Shown piece by piece: positions 56,565 to 64,000 of a DNA stretch of 64,000 nt. Origin of the DNA: Tethya wilhelma (taxonomy: Eukaryota; Porifera; Demospongiae; Tethyida; Tethyidae); NCBI GenBank assembly GCA_964030475.1, contig CAXIPT010000004.1, positions 2,758,639 to 2,822,638 of the forward strand, read 5' to 3'. Positions within the stretch are counted from its first letter, which is position 1; each line of letters starts with the position of its first letter. Both the position numbers and the translations under genes were made by a program. Under the pieces are notes generated by a model. It was not told the origin of the DNA. It worked only from the letters and a program-made list of their open reading frames with translations, and searched no databases.

Positions 56565-56765
56565 TTTGCCGGATTGTCAGATATTTCATGTTTGGTAGAT
56601 TTTATTCTGGTGGTATAGCGCACGCAGCAATACAATACATGTATTCCGTATAATTATGAGTGCGCAAAAATGACTGTTTGGTGGATTTAATATTGGCAAT
56701 CCTTACCAAAACTGCAATCTGCCAATATTAAAATTCAACAAATTTTTGTACTATTGGTACATATG
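56565..56765. mobile_element. Diverged MITE, CCGTATAGC/GGCGG family
   Basis: Sequence parallels 43764-43979 (TTTTTGCCGGATTGTCA..., TGGTGGATTTAATATTGGCA, CTGCCAATATTAAAATTCAA) with point changes that spoil the terminal repeats. Confidence 0.7.
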
Positions 56766-56867
56766 TTGTCAATACTANCATTGACAACTACTTTGTGTAT
56801 ACAAATTCCAAAATAAAGGGATACTCCTCAGTATACATGTATGTATATATAAATCTTTTCAGTAAAA

Positions 56868-58584
56868 CTAGTCTAAGACTTGCACGTTCAAGATTGCTAA
56901 TGCAGCAGCTAAGACAAGAAGGGTCCAGTAGAGAGATGCTATACTCTTAGCACTGTTGTTGCTACTGCTCCGCATAGTAATGTTGTGGACTGTCAGTGCA
57001 AAATTTTCATCAGGATCAATTGTCACACAGGCAGAAATGTCTACCATGGTTGGTTGCTCACAACCTTCAACAGTGGCAGTGAAATCAACATCCACATTGG
57101 CTCCTGCAATAACCTGTGTGTCGGCAGACATAATTGTGTACAAAGTAAGTTCAGTTGGTGTTCCTCCATCACCACTGCCACAGGATACCAGGTTCTGTGA
57201 GATTAGCTCCTCACGTACAAACTCTTCTGCTGATCTGACCATTTCATCGCTCATTGGGTCATCAACCTCAACTTCAGAACAGACACTAGCACCAAAGTCA
57301 GGAGTATCAGAAATAGAAGTGAGTCGTTCAGTACTATTAAAGGACAGCGTTATTCCTCCTTCTGCAATTCCTAGCTCTCCTCTCGCAATGCGGAAGTAGC
57401 CATCTTCTTGTAGAGGCCGGTCAGCATATAAATGTACTCCCCAGCTGTTTTTCACCACCCAAAAGTCCGTCCCTGATGGAGTTGTTCCATAGTCAACAAC
57501 TTCCACAGCATGGCCACCCAAAATAGATGTTGTTCCCGAATCAGAATAGACACCGCATTCATACAAAGTGTTGAATTCAGAACTCACTACCATTTCCGTT
57601 AGGACGACATTTCCTGCATCTAGTGCATTAATTATCTCGTGATGTCCATTTAAAAAGATTGTAAAATCCGTAATATGTAATGGTGGGGTTAAAGGAACTA
57701 TGTCACTATATAAGCGGTGTTTTGTTGCTAAAAATAAAAATAATGACGTTTTGTGACGTTTTTTGTTGATACGCGGGTACCACGTCCGGGAACGTTTGCA
57801 TACTACTCCGTGTATTGCGCATTTTTCTTTTACTCGCGTAATAGTACTACGTGGTCAGCTGTTATTACAAGCCTAAGTAGCTCGTGTAATGCGCACTTAA
57901 TACTGTAAGGTTTCTGTTTACAACCCATTTATAGTAACAAAACACCGCTTATATAGTGACACAGTTCCTTTAATGGACTCCCATCAGCACACGTCCTCGG
58001 GCAAGTTGGCAATGGTATGTTGTTTGGTTTGTTGATGTCAGCATTATAGTTGAACACTTCACCATATGGAGAACACTCATTGGTAACAGCTCCATCTTTC
58101 CAAAAATATAATGGCCCTGCTAATAAACTACCACCACAACATCCATTCCCAGTTCCATTTCCAATCAATCCTGTATCATTGCTGCATAGAATAAGCTGGT
58201 TTGCAGACAGCAATGGTTGACGAGCTCCCCTATCAAGGCTTAGTTGATCTGTGAGAGTGTGTGTGCTCGAAAAAGCCCAGCAACTACCACAGTCTCCTTG
58301 ATTTTGTGGTTCAGCAAGAAGACCAGATGCTCGACGTCCCAACATATCATACATAGTGTATAGTCAGCAGGATTGCAATTGGTCCTGTTAGATTCCCATT
58401 CTCGAGCTCCAGCATCACGACGAACACGCCTCTCTTTGTGAGCATCTCTAAGACTTTGGATGTAAGCATCCCATCTCTTTGATCTTTTGGGAGCATTCAT
58501 TGACAAGCTTGAGTCCTTTTTCCCATCGCAAGATATTAGAGCAGATACCAGCAAGACACTCATCAGAAGTAGTAAGACCTTCAT
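56868..58584 (-). pseudogene. Papain-cystatin fusion peptidase disrupted by a MITE and a frameshift
   Basis: Start at 58584 (MKVLLLLMSVLLVSALISCD). The pro-region and QGDCGSCWAFSS follow, then GNGCCGG and NECSPYG up to TCADGSP. At about 58357 one base is missing relative to paralogues (before the GRRAS codons), so the ATG frame and the peptidase frame differ by one. At 57693-57969 a 277-bp MITE interrupts the coding region; on its far side the frame resumes at 57689 and continues through GGHAVEVVDYG, VVKNSWG, QVIAG and the hydrophobic tail to the stop at 56868-56870. Without the MITE the two parts join in frame at TTA. Likely dead, unless the errors are in the assembly or the other allele is whole. 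Confidence 0.85.
57693..57969. mobile_element. TTAA-flanked (piggyBac-type) MITE, 277 bp
   Basis: Ends AGGAACTATGTCACTATATA and, inverted, AGGAACTGTGTCACTATATA; arms continue about 38 bp (AAGCGGTGTTTTGTT). TTAA sits on both sides (57689-57692 and 57970-57973). The paralogue at about 61017-61030 has a single TTAA at the same place (GGGGTTAACAGACTCCC), showing the empty site. TTAA duplication is the hallmark of piggyBac transposition. Confidence 0.92.
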
Positions 58585-58690
58585 TATTTGTATGTGGTTT
58601 TATAACTATATATAAATGTAGTAATTTTTAGAGTTCCTTTATGTGAACAGATTTCAGAAGCAAAAACTGTTATGAAGAGCACCACTAGAA

Positions 58691-58706
58691 AGCCTTTTTA
58701 TATAAA
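58691..58706 (-). promoter_or_regulatory. TATA box of MITE-disrupted peptidase
   Basis: Minus strand reads TATATAAAAAGGCTTTCTAG, about 110 bp upstream of the start at 58584; the same block precedes the copies at 41938 and 61628. Confidence 0.65.
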
Positions 58707-58709
58707 TGC

Positions 58710-59350
58710 TGACTATAACATAATATGCATGCATGTACAGCAGGGTAATTTTTCCCAAGTATAGAGCTTCCTTCTGCTTACCTGCTAATACCAAATTCTG
58801 GTAACAATGACGTTTAAGTGAGCATGTTCTATAGCGAGGAACTCACAATTGTACCCTGGTCTATAGTATTAATTGTAATCATGTGCTACTGCATTCAAGT
58901 TTAACTTATACTGTAAAATATCAACAATTCCAGGAGTTGCTATAGTTTTTAGGTGCAATGATGCCATGCGTATGTTCCTCGTGAGGAACCCACATTGAAT
59001 TGACCCCTATAGCTATCTCAGACTGTTTGTATAATATCACTTGCACGATTGAACTTCCTTTTTATGATAATTATATTCATGCCCTGCATGTGTGATACTA
59101 TGCTATAACTATGAAATTGTGTTTCAGTTAGATTGTGTGGATCTGAGAGTAGCACAAAGATTTTTTTGGTTGTCTTGACATGTACGTAGAGAGATCATAT
59201 AATATAGAGCTTGAGAGACTGAAGAGTTATATTCAATCCCAGAATAAGCTGTGCATGCATAAGACTCAAGGAAAGACCAAACCCATGCAAGCACCTCTCA
59301 ATTAATGCATGCATGCATCAGTGGCTTTCTAGTTGTGTGTAAAGTTTTGA
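58710..59350. other. No gene seen; palindrome repeat near 58974
   Basis: Contains GTTCCTCGTGAGGAAC at 58974-58989 in a context (GGTGCAATGA before, CACATTGA after) that recurs at 62800-62910. Confidence 0.6.
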
Positions 59351-59354
59351 ATTA

Positions 59355-59945
59355 CCTATTATTGCATGGGTAGTGGCAGTGAAAACAACATCCATATGAA
59401 TTGGTTCTAGCAACAATAACCATTGTGTATGCCGGCTGAATCAATTAAATGATAATTCTGTTTAAATTTCTAGCTAGACCCATTAATATTTTTCACTTAT
59501 TATATATAACGACCATGCATTTCCTATGGGTGCACGGTGGAAAATCAGTCATATAGTGGAGTGAAAAATGGATCTACATAATAATTATAACAATTGATCG
59601 ATATACTACTGTAACATACTGTATCATAGTTACTCGCAATCGGCTTATACTTGTGGATTAATTGTGCATGCACTAGCAGTAACCACAATAGTTCTTCTTA
59701 TACTATTTAGCATGTCAGAGCACTGGTAGATTGTATTTTTCTTCGCTTATAGACTTGAATCACTCGAATTTCAGCTCGATTCGGATAATCGAGGTTCCGG
59801 ATAAACAAGGTCCAGATAACCGAGGTTCTACTGTACATGTAGGTCTGGTCTTTGGATCCATATCATTGCCATAAGGAGAACACTCATTGTTAACAATTCC
59901 ATCCATTCAAAAATAAAATTGTCCTGCAGCCAGTGCATATGGCGT
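59355..59945 (-). pseudogene. Peptidase relics
   Basis: Minus-strand pieces: 59355-59440 resembles the cystatin-part coding sequence around the QVIAG loop and VDVDFTAT, and 59845-59945 resembles the AGPFYF...NECSPYG region with an in-frame stop. A pogo-like element end (to 59835) lies between them. Remains of a dead family member. Confidence 0.65.
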
Positions 59946-60222
59946 CCCTTCATATTATGTGTAGTAAAAAAGGGAATTCGATCTTAAATATAATATCAAG
60001 ATTAACTTAAAGGAAGCAGCATGCATGCACATGTATTGGAGTTTGTACACAAAAATGCAGACTAGACCTATACTTTGTTATATACGCACACAGACCTGAA
60101 ACCAAACACATTATATATTAAGATTAATTAAAATTTAAATCTCTTTAAGTAAATTTCTCGTACAGTATAATCTAACATTATCATGAATATTAAATTATTA
60201 AGTATATATTTTTGGTCAGAAA

Positions 60223-61628
60223 CTAGTCTTGCACAATGAAGACCACCACTGCAGTAACAAAGGCAAGAAGGATCCAGTAGAGGGATGCTAAACACTGGGC
60301 ATTATTATTGCTGTTGCTGCTTCGTAGGGTAATGGTGTGACTTTCCAGTGTAAAATTTCCTTCCAGATCAATTATCACACTGGCAGAAATGCCCACTATT
60401 GTTGTCCGCTCACAACCTACAACAATGGCAGTGAAATCAACGTCCACATTGGTTCCAGCAATGACCTGCATATCAGCAAGCATGATTGTGTACAAAGAAA
60501 GTTCAGTTGGTTTTCCTCCATCATCACTGTCACAGGATACCAGGTTCTGTGAGATTAGCTCCTCACGTACAAACTCTTCTGCAGATCTGACCGTTTCATC
60601 GCTCATTGGGTCATCAACCTCAACTTCAGAACAGACACTAAAATCAGGAGTATCCGCAGAAAGAGGAGTCGATGGTTCAGTATTATTAATGGATAGTACT
60701 ATTGCTTGTTGTGCAATTCCTAGCTCTCCTCTAGCAATTCGAAAGTAACCATTTTCCTGTACCTCAGTTCCCCAGGAGTTTTTCACTATACCCAAAAGTC
60801 AGTGCCTGATGGAGATGTTCCATAGTCAACAATTTCAACAGCATGGCCATTCAAGATAGCTGTCGTTCCCGAATCAGTATAGATATTACATTGATACAAG
60901 TAGAATTCAAAACTCACATTCATTCCCGTTAGCACAACATTTCCTGCATCTAGTGCATTAATTATCTCTTGTTCTGAATCATTTACAAGGTGTATTGAAA
61001 CTCCCATATATGATGTTGGGGTTAACAGACTCCCATCAGCACACGTGCTTGGACAAGTTGGCAGTGATATATTTTTGAGTTTATTAACTTGAGCATTGTA
61101 GTTCATAACTGTTGTACCATAGGGAGAACACTTGTTGGTAACAGTTCCATGCATTGAAAGGTAAAATGGGCCTGCAGACAAACTTTTTGCACCACAACAC
61201 CCATTTCCACCAAAAATCAAACTTGTATCCTCGTTGCACAAAGTAAGATAGTTTGCAGACAGCAATGGCTGAAGGGTTCCATTGGTGAGGCTTAGTTGAT
61301 CTGTGAGGGTATGTGCACTAGCAAAAGCCCAACAACTACCACAATGTCCTTGAGCTTGTGGTGTAGCAAGAAGACCAGATGCTCGACGTCCCAACGTATC
61401 ATACATAGAGTACTCGGCAGGATTGCAATTGTTCTTGTCATGTTCCCATTCTCGAGCTCCAGCATCACGACGAACACGCCTTTCTTCGTGAGCATCTTTA
61501 AGACTTTGGATGTAAGCATCCCATCTCTTTGATCTTTTGGGAGCATTCAAGCTTGAATCCTTTTGTTCATCACAAGAAATTAGAGCAGGGACCAGCAAGA
61601 CACTGATCAGTAGTAGTAAGAACTTCAT
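60223..61628 (-). pseudogene. Papain-cystatin fusion peptidase with a 2-bp frameshift
   Basis: Start at 61626-61628 (MKFLLLLISVLLVPALISCD). It is open through QGHCGSCWAFAS (paralogues have QGDCGSCWAF), GNGCCG, NKCSPYG and NGHAVEIVDYG to TDFWV, where GGGTATAGTG replaces the family GGGTAGTG and gives a stop. The frame resumes at VKNSWGTEVQENGYFRIARG and reaches QVIAG, a Ser/Asn stretch and the hydrophobic tail, stopping at 60223. The insertion (TA) falls between the catalytic His and Asn. A two-base sequencing or assembly error would restore an intact gene of about 470 residues. Confidence 0.85.
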
Positions 61629-61736
61629 GATTTGTGTGTTGTAGCCTTTGGTTGTAACTAGAAAGAACTCCTTAATTTTAAAGTTTTTATTTACAAATAG
61701 ATTCAGAAACAAAAACTCTATTGTGAAAGGCACCTA

Positions 61737-61754
61737 TAGAAAGCCTTTTATATT
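61737..61754 (-). promoter_or_regulatory. TATA box of frameshifted peptidase
   Basis: Minus strand reads AATATAAAAGGCTTTCTATA, about 110-125 bp before the start at 61628, matching the family core promoter. Confidence 0.65.
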
Positions 61755-61964
61755 TGCTGACAAATGCAATATACCATTAAATAATCTACCCATAATAATA
61801 TTACAGTATTTGTACAGCAGTTCTGGGAATTCGCACAATTAGAGCTTCCTGCCTCTTATCTTACTGCAATCTTACCCACTGCAGTTGTTATCAAATTCTG
61901 GAAACAGGGGACAAAAGTGGTAATTGAACCCACCCACTCTTCAGTTGACTTCCTATAATTATTA

Positions 61965-62662
61965 AGCCTCGGCGCGTGCGTAGCACGTGCAGAGGGTTAC
62001 GGTAGTCGTTTTGTCTGTCTGTCTGTCTGTCTGTCTGTCCCATCGAAATCTCAAGAAAGACAGCTCTAGCGACAAAATTGATGGTACTTACGTTCATAAC
62101 TCTGAATGATCTTGTAAAAATATATTTTTTGCTGTCCAAAACACTGTAGTTCTTGAGTTTTGAGGCTTTTGTGCTACTTTGAGCGCTTAGCTTCGAGACC
62201 ACGCCTACTAATTTGGTGTGCGTTATCTAGAATTTGTGTTGCTGAGCCCGGTGCAATGCTCAGCTGCATGGCTCTTTGCATGCATGGCTGTCTGCTTTCT
62301 ATGTAAGCATATAGGGCATGCAAAGACTTTACACAAGCTAGATCATTATAGCTAATGCATCAGTGGTCACAGTACTAGGCTCTTACTCAGTGAGGCCCAG
62401 CTCATGCAGTGCTGAGACCGTTTGCAGCAGCTGAGTATTCCAATGCATGTACATAACTGTAGCAGAGCTCATCTGGTTTATAGTCTGTGGCATATGCTGC
62501 TTCACCACAGCCGTGTTAGCTATGCCAGCCACTAGATGCATCATAGCCTATAGTTTTAAAGTTTTCAGTGATATGAGTTATGTCAAGTTACACTGTGTAT
62601 GCATATAAGTGTGCTAGCTAGTTGAGTGCGCCGAGGCTTATGCACCATCGGTGCCTTCATTA
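61965..62662. repeat. Interspersed repeat bounded by AAGCCTCGGCGC inverted ends
   Basis: Starts AAGCCTCGGCGCGTGCGTAG, includes (TCTG)n at 62011-62040 and ends GTGCGCCGAGGCTTATGCAC, then ATCGGTGCC. Related to 36865-37095 and 54797-55400. Confidence 0.6.
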
Positions 62663-64000
62663 TACTCTGTGACAATTTACTGTGTTTCTCGTAAGGAAAT
62701 AACACTTTCTAATAGTGTATAGTGTGTTCCTCACGAGGAACTATAACTATTATATATAGTCTAAGAGTAATATTATCTCAACGTTCTCCAGGGGTCACTC
62801 AGTATTTAGGTGCAATGACCCCATGCATGTGTTAATTCCTCATGAGGAACCAATGCACATTGACCCTGGCATGGATGTGCATATGTTCCTCGTGAGGAAC
62901 TCATGACTGTAGAACAGGTGAAATTACATCATCTAACTTTGAACCGGAAATATTGAATCTATGAAGTGATACTGGAGACAATATTTGTTGCTCTTTGGCA
63001 CTAAATGAAAGCTTCCTGTCTCTCCCTATCACTTCTGTACATTTGCCATACAAAAGTGATTTAATTGCATTGATAATGAGATTCACGATGTTGATACTAC
63101 ATGCCAGTCAATATCTTATTGTGTAGCAATACTTTTCTTATGGGACATACATGTGTATGCAGCTAACTTTTGACTGCATGGTAAAGTATAGCAAGGTGGA
63201 AAAGCAACCAAAAGAATGGGGCGAAAGAGTACTCAGGTGTACTTTTCCCAAAATTAATCATGAATAGGATTAACTGACAAGACCTCCGTGAATACCTTAT
63301 CTACGCACTCCCCTTTGTATGCATAGCGCATGTGGGTAGCCTTGACTGAGTGAGTCAATTTTAATTGAATTGCAGTGAAGTAGTTTATTGCTACTACTTT
63401 GGTTGTATTATGAAGAAAAAACTACACAATTCATTCATTAGACTTTCTTCATACTTTATAGTAGTAAATACTTAAGTTTTAATTTTATTGACAACTTAGA
63501 TCCTTCCAGGTCAACTTGACACTGCTAACTGTTACTGGTCGAGCTTGCGTAGTTACCGTTCACAAGTTTCGCCACGGCTTTGGCTCAGTGCTTGAAGCAC
63601 TGCTAACGATCTTTTCCATATGTTTCCATTTGCAATGACGTGACGTCATCGTGTCACGGATTCAGTCTGACGTAATAATTGAATGATACACGCGTTTCTA
63701 ATCCCTACTCCCACTCTGTTATCTATGGTATACACATGCACAATGTAGCATACTAGCTATAGACCCATGGACCTTAAACATGAGATATAGACACATACTA
63801 GGTCAGTAGACACAGAAAAGTATAAACAAATAAATTATTGTTGTTAATCAATAAATTATTCTTACTTCACAAAATTTGGCAGATATTGGCTGATTACATG
63901 GACGTTTTGGTTAGTAAATCTGCCAATTAAATCAGTCATTCTGTAAGCACTGAATACACATTATATACAAAATTGACACTTTGCTGAAGCTTTAACTGCC
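62663..64000. other. No gene seen; palindromic repeats
   Basis: Copies of GTTCCTC(A/G)(C/T)GAGGAAC at 62726-62741, about 62836-62850 and 62885-62900. A CTAAAGTC-family interior fragment lies at 63145-63210 and a GGCAGATATTGG fragment near 63885. No coding segment was recognised. Confidence 0.55.

Noticed and set aside
56956..57399. Opposite-strand frames over the peptidase genes (also 32169-32612, 36156-36482, 43023-43280, 60389-60748)
   Set aside because: They are antisense shadows of conserved peptidase-cystatin sequence, repeated only because the sense genes are duplicated.
63530..63620. Possible tRNA gene (GGCTCAGTGCTTGAAGCAC)
   Set aside because: A-box resemblance only. No B box or cloverleaf pairing was found.

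Overview
The window is eukaryotic and animal: intron-rich genes with GT-AG introns of roughly 100-900 bp, AT-rich intergenic DNA, long AC/TG and CT microsatellites, and many short inverted-repeat (MITE-like) elements. A ciliary dynein intermediate chain, a TCF/LEF-type beta-catenin-binding exon and geodin-like beta-gamma-crystallins point to a metazoan with motile cilia, most likely a marine demosponge. That placement is inference from gene content, not a phylogeny.

The sequence is a draft scaffold. Single-base N joins lie at 2581, 7509, 13549, 15448, 18940, 24777, 31537, 31762, 33603, 39007, 53182 and 56778, and longer gaps at 26916-26939 and 55421-55458. Several genes are split across these joins in inconsistent order and orientation: glutamine synthetase with an EFL1 fragment inside it, DNAI1 in three pieces, a sulfurtransferase in two, and a USP53/54-like gene in two. 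Exon phases fit across the breaks, so these look mainly like scaffolding errors at microsatellites.

Layout: 0-2.9 kb, glutamine synthetase (minus) with an EFL1 exon. 3.2-9.6 kb, a tandem family of small secreted cysteine-rich proteins (two genes, one pseudogene) with a PHYHIP-like gene antisense in an intron. 10-25.4 kb, a 3-mercaptopyruvate-type sulfurtransferase and DNAI1 in fragments; they share a 331-bp head-to-head promoter (17069-17399) carrying an RFX-type X-box. The same stretch holds a proline-rich gene and several repeats. 26-31 kb, a satellite, a membrane-protein tail exon and the start of a TCF/LEF gene. 31.5-63 kb, an array of intronless papain-like cysteine peptidases (two intact, several broken) mixed with PFDN4, an ABCA-type transporter, USP53/54-like exons and a tandem array of beta-gamma-crystallins.

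The most interesting system is the peptidase family. Each complete member has a signal peptide, a short basic pro-region, a cathepsin B-like papain domain, then a C-terminal cystatin-like domain with a Q-V-I/V-A-G loop, and finally a hydrophobic tail suggesting membrane or GPI anchoring. A protease covalently joined to its own class of inhibitor and probably held at the cell surface would be unusual. The array also shows decay in progress: a TTAA-flanked MITE inside one member, 1-2 bp frameshifts, truncated relics and an inverted near-identical copy.
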